A stretch of 64,000 nt of DNA from an uncultured Lachnospiraceae bacterium (lineage in GTDB: Bacteria; Bacillota; Clostridia; Lachnospirales; Lachnospiraceae), in the NCBI GenBank assembly GCA_910584725.1, contig CAJUBE010000008.1:1-64000 (forward strand), written 5' to 3'. The notes below the pieces were generated by a model. That model had not been told where the DNA came from. It saw nothing but the letters and a program-made list of their open reading frames with translations, and did not search any database. The translations under genes were made by a program, and so were the position numbers. Positions 24,101 to 31,063 of the stretch are shown in pieces. Within the stretch, counting starts at the first letter, position 1. The number at the start of each line of letters is the position of its first letter.

Positions 24101-26160
24101 GTCTCTGTCTTCTCGGGAGCGCCTACGATGCTTACGCCGCCTTCATTAACTGCCGTAACAAGAGGCGCAGTCACGGCGTCTACCGTAAAGGTAAAGAAGT
24201 CCGTGCCGGGCTTTACGATATACTCATCATCGCTATCGCCTGCAACGACCGTGTCGCCTGTGGTCACTTCATAGTCATAGGTAGAAGTAAAGGTGACGGT
24301 CTTCTCGCCCGTAACCGCCGTCATTTTAGCGTATACATTGACTTTTACGGTCTTGGCTGTCCATGTTTTGCCGTTATGTCCCCCATCGTCACTGTCATCT
24401 GTATCGGTAAACTTTACAGAAAGGTCAGCCAGAGTGCCTACCGCAACTACATACCCTGTGTTGTTCTCGTTAAGCAGGGTTTCTTCCTTTACATACAAGT
24501 TCTCTTTATAGCCGGATATTGTCGCCAAGTCAGCGCCGTTTTCGCCCTGACCCTTATATACTTTGTCATATACGGCTTCCACCTGATAAATCTCGTAGCC
24601 GGGCTTCTCTGTTACCGAAAACTGCAAATCATCGGCTGCCGTGTTCTCTGTTTTACCCGTCAGAACCTTATTGGTAGTCTTTTGCTTAATCTCTACCGAA
24701 TTCTCGGAAACAGATGAAAAATCAGCCGTCCTCACAGTATCCTTGGAGGTATCCAGCGTTGTCTTTGCCGTAACTGCCAGAGTACCCGCGCTGGTAACAC
24801 CGGCAAGATCAATCATGTAGTGTGCAGGGATTGTCTTTTCTGTACCCTCCACAGTTTTCTTTGTCTCTGCAACCGCATTCACCTCGATGGGCTCCGCTTC
24901 TCCGCCTTCCGGCGTAAAAGCAGCAGTCACATCGTCAGCCGTAAGCGCCGTGTAGTTGTCAGTGGCTGTCGCGGTGAAGATTACTTTCTGACCTTCTGTC
25001 GCGGTACCGGCAGCATTTCCGGCCGCCGTCTCATTTTCCTCCGTATACAGTGCATCCGCATCTGTAACCGTGCCAAATGTTACCGCACCCGTAGGATCGC
25101 TGACCGGTGCAGAAATAGTAATGGTTGCCGCATCACTAGCCTCTACCGTAATGGTGATATCCTGATCTTCATTCTGTGCCACGCCCTCCAGATCGGCAGG
25201 CTTAAAGGTGTAGATCGGATCAGCGCCATCTGACTCATCCGTTTTGGATGTGGATGTGAGCGCTTTTCCCTCGCCTTCACCAGCAGCCACGGATACGCTT
25301 CTCAGTTTGTTGTTGCCGCTGTCTTTCTTAACCACGAAAGAAATGTCTTTATCCTTGTCGGCAAAATTAACCTTATCCGTCAGACCTCCAGCCGCGATTT
25401 CCTTAGTGGTATCAGCCACGACTTTATTATCCTCGGTCGTCTTAGTAAGATATACCTTATAAGTAGCGCTGCTGTTATCAGCTTTCAGAGTATACTGCAC
25501 ATCGGTGGTATTAACAATGATGGTAACGCTCACATCATTTACCGTTGCCTTTGTGCCGTCCGCCGCCGTCACTTCATGCATCAGCTCGGACTTCGCGATC
25601 TTGTAGGTGTCGCCATCCTGAGTTACTGCTTTCGCCGCTGACTCCGTTGCATCTGCAGCAGTACCTTTTGTCTTAAACTGAATGGCTCCTAACTTTTTAC
25701 CCGCAATAGGATCCAGCTTGAAGGTAATATCAGCGTCCTTACGCATCTTATCACCGGAAACACAGCCGTTCGTGTAGGTAATCTTAGCGGAAGCAAGGTC
25801 TTTTGTCGCACCCGCCTCTGCACCCTCAGAGGTATCAGGCTCTACAGCTTTGATTGTCAGCTCAGAGGGAATCAGTGCATTGACAGAGCTGTCGTTTACG
25901 CTGACCTTATCGGTTACTTCCTCCTCGTCAGGTACCTCGGTCTCGTCCGGAACATCTGTTTCGTCCGGAATCTCTGTCTCGGTAGGATCGGTTACCTCCT
26001 CATCCGGGTTCTCTGTGTCGGGAGTCTCGTCGGGGTTTTCAATATCAGGTGTTACGCTATTATCCGTATTGTCCCCCGTCTCGTCCCCTTCATTTTCATT
26101 CTGCTCGTTGTTCGTGGTGTCAGAATCGCCCGAATTATCGGTATCATCTGCATCCTTCAC
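18163..26160 (-). CDS. Giant repeat protein, paralogue 2 (2665 codons open)
   Basis: An uninterrupted frame of about 2,665 codons. The N-terminal 100 residues are an acidic linker (SVTPDIENPDETPDTENPD). The rest is a chain of beta-rich, Thr/Ala/Lys/Asp-rich modules of roughly 80-110 residues resembling immunoglobulin-like or cadherin-like surface domains. One module (TVKNGKVTINKNYIVAPKSA...) aligns by eye with paralogue 3. No LPXTG motif, SLH domain or C-terminal helix is visible; the protein ends KKQATAPTE. The only start is GTG 26160, with no ribosome site and no signal peptide; an in-frame stop lies about 11 codons upstream. Surface or matrix function is inferred; expression state is uncertain. 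Confidence 0.75.
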   Translation of the reverse strand: MKDADDTDNSGDSDTTNNEQNENEGDETGDNTDNSVTPDIENPDETPDTENPDEEVTDPTETEIPDETDVPDETEVPDEEEVTDKVSVNDSSVNALIPSELTIKAVEPDTSEGAEAGATKDLASAKITYTNGCVSGDKMRKDADITFKLDPIAGKKLGAIQFKTKGTAADATESAAKAVTQDGDTYKIAKSELMHEVTAADGTKATVNDVSVTIIVNTTDVQYTLKADNSSATYKVYLTKTTEDNKVVADTTKEIAAGGLTDKVNFADKDKDISFVVKKDSGNNKLRSVSVAAGEGEGKALTSTSKTDESDGADPIYTFKPADLEGVAQNEDQDITITVEASDAATITISAPVSDPTGAVTFGTVTDADALYTEENETAAGNAAGTATEGQKVIFTATATDNYTALTADDVTAAFTPEGGEAEPIEVNAVAETKKTVEGTEKTIPAHYMIDLAGVTSAGTLAVTAKTTLDTSKDTVRTADFSSVSENSVEIKQKTTNKVLTGKTENTAADDLQFSVTEKPGYEIYQVEAVYDKVYKGQGENGADLATISGYKENLYVKEETLLNENNTGYVVAVGTLADLSVKFTDTDDSDDGGHNGKTWTAKTVKVNVYAKMTAVTGEKTVTFTSTYDYEVTTGDTVVAGDSDDEYIVKPGTDFFTFTVDAVTAPLVTAVNEGGVSIVGAPEKTETGYTYQIAAGALGDTQTITIARDTFDIEVNYDKTNVSAEVYIAGRQEAETPTDSSEEAKDVYAGVAADTSYKFIISAQNDTTKISKVSYKVGDAEEQTVTAKGGNYVFTADVTGDVKVTVETADEYDLVVKENGEVVTPDKSKVYNVGHASTVTAQLLNGETEMPLFNADVKDGNAVAATIAKITGNVVTLEFDSTEYNKVLTVELTLNDKERTKQSFKVKTTAAAAEVSLAGVKNSKVEIPVDTQAAYKLTVKTKNASADGLNVKVVPADDTKKADAAAITAAQNAVAATIEDGNLVITAKPAMTGTADAAKVIIVDESGLTDAQIAALTVDNALKGGAVTVSTKDATIVGKNPTVKLVAATDKTIKVQLGVPKEVVNPIKGKIYYKVELTVPQSPAFPEGVTDAQKAAITAALTAAATDWNTNNLYQSKEDIDANGGLLEIPVMKFTEANVTAGLDKGALLSGFSVKATLLQTTTAEGLPSAAATTIEGGSAALENLATKNPYYEVKLGLKKGTTNLITGQDKDVVVATPNFNKLTSYSTVKVEFVNTSSGELIGDGASNGYADEYAGLHAKYDELSNTVRVNASEASYTSNAGDTFKNLGVKVTAYAEDSAYGAVATQKLTVVNGIQKINPTAPLEIYKADKKAATFTVATDLNNVSKNKKYAPKTKKLEYEIVDAETEDAADLSSALKANVTVKNGKVTINKNYIVAPKSAQNQFKVKVHAIDYANSDVVEYTDTITITDEGLALGTIAVFDVATGKLVAVNDGSIEATKKENEYRVAILAPGVKTTKKTYDLSEGSADIIDPALVTFKSSNAKSVAVDPKTGALTVLKAAKNVSITVTPKDGSKPAKNTNVLKLKNVGQVSASPLLVISRYKTSALGSVDKLHEGGAATINYNGNSTNNYFKLDVVKAVTANNATTYEPFYLANYSISYKGAKAIGKAVNDGYGDSITIVANAADAVITLKDKTNKSAAAVVYTLHNNDFVADKNAKAPKISTKEKMTQNTWADLVEYTVKGGKNDDFTDKYVMLSIDQTKKNPTDIDEVFYDGDNSISYLDKPLPILLGASFNLYVNTWCNSGSYNLVATVGSLENGVFKPEYKDAKVTVKITKAKAASLSATGNYTLALKAGSGAYIKYKSGNGWVDFTNEADENGNYAKNAIINGQENHFTDYFEVGYDYDGMYVALKNTLQLADLEKIADDANKNDRIGYISINNGSKFIDVKLTITIKDYTKDKTKYKVTATPVLDGPKAVTALTILEGKTPVDVSAMMAVSAAGFTPIYDRNGNCYLEAANLPAGSHKVDLYIVPWNAPKAYRDAITAASGDAAKREAYEKYGIKASITVKAADKTTAKGKVVLVNKGSNKWTVADTDYNAPTSWSKYTPFSFKSKLSVAETTDIAIKATVNGKDVDYVTFDLADKKYMSYENVSLQGGGTQKCIVLPASYPMEIKLDKAKLAAAITANAALEAREQNKNLDWGKTLNVKATFSYGANGPKEDELTFQIKLPGNAGAADAAVTEALKAAEKKLQSDIETYTKQLVDRNSYYLNNSGSQDLVIRSINYAVESYIRNEVNKAIQGAAVTVEITNNGTKAENVDGNDVTTYQIASEWTVIVKTTATGTADLYNHKFVIPESVATDDIIAAINGYDLGSANGLDTTIKDSENNVLLKVTADTTAAEFAAAVRAKLGAAATRNLSITASIVGETKKPTTEDTGSITFKLTVRDLSKAPNEEGYTTSTDDIEYVLATLDDLAACKGKVTDGLTAAVLSTIVKDAWKETHTTDAALEAKVKELVVAKANKLIDNNPAITVSGIAKSTDATPADIFELTAPTSSTDTNGKISFTLQMTETGKTAEELADASYQLAIAETTLTSGEEFQSPAELLNAAQAITEIDYAADQAAAIAAIKEKVVALSKNPGYNTTGIVVEATPDKTEGETTTKGTEFTAPTDSADGTITKVIVKVGTEADQEATIASITIKKQATAPTE

Positions 26161-26432
26161 AACTTGACACGCATAATTATTAAGATTTTCTTAATTTTAC
26201 ATTCCTCAGTGTTTATAAGCCTTTGCTGGATTTTTGGCCGATTTTTGATTCGTAATATTGATCTGTAGAAATCGCAATACCGCCCACCGGCTCTGATTTG
26301 TCACTAATTTGTTACTAATTAAATTTTTATTAAATCGTAAAAGCCGCTTGGACAGTGGAATGGTAACGGTTCCGCTCTTTGAAAATTTGTCGCTAATTTG
26401 TTGCTAATGCGGAAATTGCGGGTGTTACCATG
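26161..26432 (-). repeat. Conserved leader of giant gene 2 (long direct repeat, copy 2)
   Basis: Nearly identical to 229-500 at a constant offset of 25,931 bp. It includes the palindrome ATTAAGA-TTT-TCTTAAT (26179-26195) and the paired 11-bp repeats at 26296-26319 and 26385-26408, again 89 bp apart. Similarity stops after about 26431. The remaining spacer to 26564 shows no gene or clear promoter. Confidence 0.85.
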
Positions 26433-26564
26433 CGGTTTTCCGACTGCGTCCAAATTGACGCTAAACCGCAATGTAACAGGTGGTATGAAACGGTGGAACG
26501 ATAACATAGAAAACCGGCGCGCTTCCATATAAAAACTTATTTCGTCGCATTGCTGCCTACACGA

Positions 26565-26897
26565 TTAACCAAAGGCAGACCTCTTTTCCAAAGCGGCCAA
26601 AAAAACATCCACATTTTCCTGTTTCCAAAATTCTGCAAACCGTTCTGCCATCTCATCCAGATAATCCTTTTGCGGGACAAGGATCTGATAATAAAATCCC
26701 CGACCCTCCCTGTGATTCTCTAAATAACCCTTCCTGACAAGTCTGGCCAAAAAAGTGGAAACAGTCTGTGGTTTCCACTCTTTATGATAAGTCTCGTTTA
26801 CTCTCCGTGTGACATCCGCCAGACTCAGCTCCCTTTCAGCATCCCACACCGTCTTCATAACCAGCTCTTCACAGTTCGTTAAGTTTTGACATTTCAT
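26565..26897 (-). CDS. BlaI/MecI/CopY-family winged-helix repressor
   Basis: 110 aa. The winged-helix region fits BlaI/MecI: LTNCEELVMKTVWDAERELS, then TVSTFLARLVRKGYLENHREGR and the YYQILVPQKDYL dimer region. No BlaR1-type sensor protease is adjacent, so the inducing signal is unknown. It is divergent from the MATE pump gene at 27137 with about 240 bp between them, which suggests it may regulate the pump. Start ATG 26897 is followed by a normal family N-terminus. Confidence 0.85.
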   Translation of the reverse strand: MKCQNLTNCEELVMKTVWDAERELSLADVTRRVNETYHKEWKPQTVSTFLARLVRKGYLENHREGRGFYYQILVPQKDYLDEMAERFAEFWKQENVDVFLAALEKRSAFG

Positions 26898-27101
26898 ATA
26901 TGCCTTCTCCCTTCATCCTTAACCATTTATAGTTTGTTCATTTTCGCTTATTCCATCATATTTCATCATTCCTTTAAAGGCAAGGCGGAATTTCTTTTCA
27001 AATCAACATTTTGTTAATTCTCAAAAAGAAACACCACAAAAACTGCGAAAGGATTGGCGACAGATATAACCAACAATATAGACGAAAAACCAAGAAATAA
27101 G

Positions 27102-27130
27102 TTGCACCAATCATGTCTATACGATAGAAT
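27102..27130 (+). promoter_or_regulatory. Putative promoter of the MATE pump gene, start at or next to the ATG
   Basis: TTGCAC (27102-27107) and TAGAAT (27125-27130) are 17 bp apart. The expected transcription start falls at about 27137, the A of the start codon, so the message may be leaderless. The rest of 26898-27101 is AT-rich with no gene. Confidence 0.5.
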
Positions 27131-27136
27131 AGTGGA

Positions 27137-28534
27137 ATGAGACTTTTAGAAAAATCGCGACACAAATTTATCGGGGACAAAAACTTTTACAAAATGGTGC
27201 TCGCCATCGCCGTTCCCATCATGATTCAAAACGGCATCAGCAACTTTGTAAGTCTTTTGGACAATATCATGATCGGGCAGATAGGCACGGAGCAAATGTC
27301 CGGCGTAGCCATTGTAAACCAGCTTCTCTTTGTCTATAATCTCTGCCTGTTCGGAGGAGTATCCGGCGCAGGTATTTTTACTGCGCAATACTTTGGCCAG
27401 AAAAATCAGGAAGGTGTCCGCCAGACCGTCCGCTTTAAAATATGGATGGTTTCGCTGATTACCTTATTTACGGTGATCCTGCTGCTGGCTGTCGGTGACC
27501 CGTTAATTCTGCTCTATCTGCAGGGAGAAGGTACGGCAGAAAGCGTGACTGCCACGTTATGCTATGGCAGAGAATACCTTCATATTATGCTTCCCGGCCT
27601 GATTCCTTTTATGCTGGTTCAGGTCTATTCCAGCACCCTGCGGGAGTGCGGGAAGACGATTCTGCCCATGAAAGCAGGCGTAATCGCCGTTTTTGTAAAC
27701 CTCATATTGAATTACCTGTTAATTTACGGCAAATTCGGTATGCCGGCTCTGGGCGTGCGCGGCGCGGCTCTTGCCACCATCATTTCACGTTTTGTTGAGT
27801 GCGCGATCGTACTCATACACACGCACCGCCACGCACAGGAGAATCCTTTTGTGCAGGGACTCTACACCACATTGAAAGTTCCCGGTTCTCTGATGGTAAA
27901 AATAATAACAAAAGGAATGCCGCTTCTTCTGAATGAAACGCTTTGGGCGGCGGGCACGGCGATGCTGACACAGTGCTATTCCATCCGGGGTTTGAACGTA
28001 ATTGCTGCGCTCAATATTTCCAATACGATCAACAATGTATTTAACATCGTGTTTATTGCGCTGGGCGAATCTGTGGCGATCATTGTGGGACAGCTTCTCG
28101 GCGCTGGTAAAATGAAAGAGGCAAGAGATACGGATAATAAGATGATTGCCTTTTCCGTTTTCAGCTGCGTAGTGATCGCTGCCGTTATGCTTTTGCTGGC
28201 GCAGTTTTTCCCGCTGCTCTACAACACCAACGACGAGGCGAGAACGCTTGCAACTTACTTCATCATGTTAACGGCTGTCTTTATGCCGCAAAACGCCTTT
28301 CTGCACGCCTCTTACTTTACCTTGCGTTCCGGCGGCAAAACAATCATCACTTTCCTTTTCGACAGCGTATTCATCTGGTGCGTCAGCGTGGTGATCGCCT
28401 TTACGCTGAGCCGCTACACAGCGTTGCACGTTGCGGCGGTATATGCTTTTGTGCAGATGGGTGACTGGATTAAATGTGTGATCGGATTTGTGCTGGTCAA
28501 GAAAGGGATATGGCTTCAGAATATAGTTTCCTGA
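27137..28534 (+). CDS. MATE-family multidrug/Na+ antiporter
   Basis: 465 aa with about 12 membrane segments in two similar halves, as in NorM/DinF-type exporters. The N-terminus KMVLAIAVPIMIQNGISNF and ASYFTLRSGGKTIITFLFDS in the second half are typical of the clostridial branch. The chosen ATG has no Shine-Dalgarno sequence. The next in-frame Met (residue 20) would cut into the first helix, so 27137 is kept. A strong terminator follows at 28569. Substrates cannot be told from sequence; export of cationic drugs or metabolites in exchange for Na+ or H+ is usual for the family. Confidence 0.9.
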   Translation: MRLLEKSRHKFIGDKNFYKMVLAIAVPIMIQNGISNFVSLLDNIMIGQIGTEQMSGVAIVNQLLFVYNLCLFGGVSGAGIFTAQYFGQKNQEGVRQTVRFKIWMVSLITLFTVILLLAVGDPLILLYLQGEGTAESVTATLCYGREYLHIMLPGLIPFMLVQVYSSTLRECGKTILPMKAGVIAVFVNLILNYLLIYGKFGMPALGVRGAALATIISRFVECAIVLIHTHRHAQENPFVQGLYTTLKVPGSLMVKIITKGMPLLLNETLWAAGTAMLTQCYSIRGLNVIAALNISNTINNVFNIVFIALGESVAIIVGQLLGAGKMKEARDTDNKMIAFSVFSCVVIAAVMLLLAQFFPLLYNTNDEARTLATYFIMLTAVFMPQNAFLHASYFTLRSGGKTIITFLFDSVFIWCVSVVIAFTLSRYTALHVAAVYAFVQMGDWIKCVIGFVLVKKGIWLQNIVS

Positions 28535-28568
28535 AACATGTGACAGAATGCATATTATATTGCAAAAG

Positions 28569-28616
28569 CACACGGACTGTTTCCTTGGTATAGTGTAAAA
28601 ACAGTCCGTGTGTTTT
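28569..28616 (+). terminator. Intrinsic terminator of the MATE gene
   Basis: A perfect 14-bp stem, CACACGGACTGTTT (28569-28582) with AAACAGTCCGTGTG (28599-28612), is followed by TTTTC. It lies 35 bp after the stop codon. Confidence 0.88.
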
Positions 28617-28725
28617 CATTGTATAATATTAAAATAGTCTGCTTGTTTTTATAATATACTATTTGAACTTTATATTTATTAATATGTTATACAATTATAA
28701 TCTTTTGTAAATATCACAAATATAC

Positions 28726-28754
28726 TTGCTAAATTTCTATACCGTTATTATAAT
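28726..28754 (+). promoter_or_regulatory. Putative promoter of the AAA/DUF4143 ATPase gene
   Basis: TTGCTA (28726-28731) and a perfect TATAAT (28749-28754) are 17 bp apart, in a very AT-rich spacer (28613-28842). The gene starts about 85 bp downstream behind AGGAGG. Several other TATAAT-like sequences are present, so the exact box is uncertain. Confidence 0.5.
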
Positions 28755-28842
28755 ATAACTATAGAATAGTCGTATTATTTATTAGGTATATTCCTTTATT
28801 ACACCAAAATACTACTTTGTATAAAATAAAAGGAGGCATCTC

Positions 28843-30306
28843 ATGGCAATTGTAGGCGAGGAAAAAATTATAAAAGTGCTATGGCAGTATAACCCATGGT
28901 GGAGATCGCTCTCCGCCGTCAAGGACGACGCGAAACCGCTGAGGCGGCTGGCATATTACGAGGCTTTCCAAATGCTCAGACACCCAAGTATCCGCCGTTT
29001 TGTCGTCCTTTCGGGCATGAGACGTGTCGGCAAAACCACGATACAGTACCAGATTATTGACAGGCTGCTGGATGAAGGCATCAATCCGAGAAATATTCTG
29101 TATGTCTCCTTTGACAATCCGATCTTTAAACTTGTCAGCGTAGAAACTGTACTGTCCGTCTACGAATCCATGTATCCGGTCGAGGGGGAGAAATATCTTT
29201 TTTTTGACGAAATACAATATACGGATGACTGGGAATTATGGATGAAAGTCATTTATGACAGCAGGAAGGACATCCGCATGATTGCCACAGGCTCGGCAAG
29301 CCCTGTTTTGGAAAAAGGCTCTGCCGACAGCGGCACAGGCAGATGGAACATTCTGAAGATTCCCACCATGTCCTTTTACGAATATTGTATGATACTCGGC
29401 CTGGAAGACCCACTGGCTTCGGAAACCATACAGCCCTGCGATCTTTCCGATATGAACCATGCCCGGCTCAGCGATCTGGTTGGCAGGTTTCTGCCTCTGC
29501 GGACGCATTTCAACCGCTATCTGACCCTGGGCGGTTTCCCGGAGCTTGTACTATCCGGCGACGACCTGTATGCGCAGCGGATGCTCCGGGAAGATGTGGT
29601 GGATAAGGTCATTAAACGCGACGTGCTGTCCCTGTTCAACATCCGCAACCCTCTGCTTATAGAAAAGTTGTTTCTATATTTATGTATGAACACCACGGAA
29701 ATTTTCAGCGCGACCACGGCGGCGAAGGAGCTTGAAAACATATCCGTCTCCACCATCGACAACTATATTGAGGCTCTGGAAATGTCCAACCTCATCTATC
29801 TGTCCAAACCCATGAACGTAGGCAGCAAGGGAGCGTTAAAAGGGAAACCGAAGATTTTTATCGCCGATGCCGCAATCCGAAATGCGGTGCTGATGATTGA
29901 CGATGTGCTGTCGGATGAAACCGAACTGGGAGCCGTGGTGGAAACCGCTGTCTACAAGCACATGGTTTCCTTCTATCAAGGCACCCCCGCGCAACTTGGC
30001 TATTTCAGAAATGCCAGAGACAACCAGAAGGAAGTCGATGTGGTGGTGGAACTGCCCCGGCAGAAAATACTCTGCGAAGTCAAATACCGCGGCAATTCCC
30101 ACATCCCCGCCACAGATGCAATCGTGGATCTGTGCAAAGATAAAACCGCAAAGGTGACCCACGCCTTTTTGATCACAAAAGAGATAAACGATTTCGGTTT
30201 TACAAAGCACGAAACGGCTACCCCGATCCTGCGTGTACCCGCCATCGTCTTTCTGTACCTTCTGGGAAAAGCGGAGGCAGCCCGCAAAATCAATGGCGCA
30301 GTCTGA
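28843..30306 (+). CDS. AAA ATPase with C-terminal DUF4143 domain
   Basis: 487 aa cytoplasmic protein. Walker A is SGMRRVGKTTIQYQ near residues 58-71 and Walker B is KYLFFDEIQYTDDWE near 119-133, both intact. A sensor-like segment IATGSASPVLEKGSADSGTG follows. The C-terminal third has the DUF4143 nuclease-like pattern, ending KEVDVVVELPRQKILCEVKYRG. Such proteins are common, often horizontally acquired, and of uncertain function. The start at 28843 has AGGAGG at good spacing. It stands alone, downstream of the MATE terminator and convergent with rpe, in a spacer far more AT-rich than its neighbours, which hints at acquisition. Confidence 0.87.
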   Translation: MAIVGEEKIIKVLWQYNPWWRSLSAVKDDAKPLRRLAYYEAFQMLRHPSIRRFVVLSGMRRVGKTTIQYQIIDRLLDEGINPRNILYVSFDNPIFKLVSVETVLSVYESMYPVEGEKYLFFDEIQYTDDWELWMKVIYDSRKDIRMIATGSASPVLEKGSADSGTGRWNILKIPTMSFYEYCMILGLEDPLASETIQPCDLSDMNHARLSDLVGRFLPLRTHFNRYLTLGGFPELVLSGDDLYAQRMLREDVVDKVIKRDVLSLFNIRNPLLIEKLFLYLCMNTTEIFSATTAAKELENISVSTIDNYIEALEMSNLIYLSKPMNVGSKGALKGKPKIFIADAAIRNAVLMIDDVLSDETELGAVVETAVYKHMVSFYQGTPAQLGYFRNARDNQKEVDVVVELPRQKILCEVKYRGNSHIPATDAIVDLCKDKTAKVTHAFLITKEINDFGFTKHETATPILRVPAIVFLYLLGKAEAARKINGAV

Positions 30307-30318
30307 ATGACTGCGCCA
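30294..30318. terminator. Hairpin shared by convergent genes (ATPase and rpe)
   Basis: TGGCGCAGTC (30294-30303) pairs perfectly with GACTGCGCCA (30309-30318). The TGA stop of the ATPase gene lies in the 5-nt loop. T-runs are weak on both sides, so efficiency is uncertain. Confidence 0.55.
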
Positions 30319-30330
30319 CGCATTGAAAGA

Positions 30331-30990
30331 TCAAAATTGTACCAGATATTTCTTTACGTTTTCCGTAATGCTGCCTCCGAAAACAGCGGAACCCGCCACA
30401 ATCACATTGGCACCGGCATCCAACACGATTTTCGCATTGTCCACCGTGATGCCTCCGTCCACCTGAATATCAAGGTCAAGTCCCATCTCGTCAGCCATCT
30501 CCCGTATTCTGCGGATGCGCTCCGTCGATTCTGGGATGTATTTCTGACCGCCGAATCCCGGTTCCACCGTCATCACCAGAAGCATATCCAGTTTCGGCAG
30601 GTATTTTCTGACCGCCTCCACAGGGGTTTTCGGCTTGATCGACATGCCGACCCTGCAACCGAGATTTCGTATCAGATCAATGGTCTCCTCCGCGTCGTCC
30701 GTAGCTTCCAGATGGAACGTGATGCTGTCCGCACCGCACGCCTTGAACTCCTTCAGATACCGATCCGGATCAACGATCATCAGATGCACATCAAACACCC
30801 TGTCTGTCACCTTACGGATGGAACGGATCACCGGCATCCCAAAGGAAATGGATGGTACAAACACCCCGTCCATCACATCAATATGTATATATTCCGCCCC
30901 GGCTTCGTCCGCCTCTTTGATCTGCTCCCCCAGTCTGGCGAAATCCGCCGCCAGAATGGAGGGAGACAAAATATTTTTTCTCTCAGACAT
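30331..30990 (-). CDS. rpe: Ribulose-phosphate 3-epimerase
   Basis: 219 aa TIM-barrel enzyme interconverting D-ribulose 5-phosphate and D-xylulose 5-phosphate. Diagnostic segments are LSPSILAADFARL, HIDVMDGVFVPSISFG, DVHLMIVDPDRY, VMTVEPGFGGQKYI and the phosphate loop VDGGITVDNA/AGSAVFGG. The metal- and acid/base-site residues (H, D in HIDVMDG; H in DVHLM; D in VDGG) are present. ATG 30990 follows GGAGG. It is the last gene of the arabinose/pentose phosphate cluster, separated from the transketolase genes by about 70 bp containing a repeat-like hairpin. Confidence 0.95.
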   Translation of the reverse strand: MSERKNILSPSILAADFARLGEQIKEADEAGAEYIHIDVMDGVFVPSISFGMPVIRSIRKVTDRVFDVHLMIVDPDRYLKEFKACGADSITFHLEATDDAEETIDLIRNLGCRVGMSIKPKTPVEAVRKYLPKLDMLLVMTVEPGFGGQKYIPESTERIRRIREMADEMGLDLDIQVDGGITVDNAKIVLDAGANVIVAGSAVFGGSITENVKKYLVQF

Positions 30991-31000
30991 TTTTATTTCC

Positions 31001-31060
31001 TCCGCAGTGCCACTCGAAAAACCTTCGGTTTTCCTCGTTCACGGGCGGTCTACGCTCTGT
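31001..31060. repeat. Short member of the hairpin-rich intergenic repeat family
   Basis: TCCGCAGTGCCACTCGAAAA followed by an AAAACC-TTC-GGTTTT hairpin. It matches the start of the element at 35403 in order and spacing of motifs. It lies between rpe and the transketolase C-terminal gene. Confidence 0.5.
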
Positions 31061-31063
31061 TCC

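Noticed and set aside
18163..26160. Sortase-anchored (LPXTG) or S-layer protein
   Set aside because: No LPXTG, hydrophobic tail, basic end or SLH repeats are visible in either complete giant protein.
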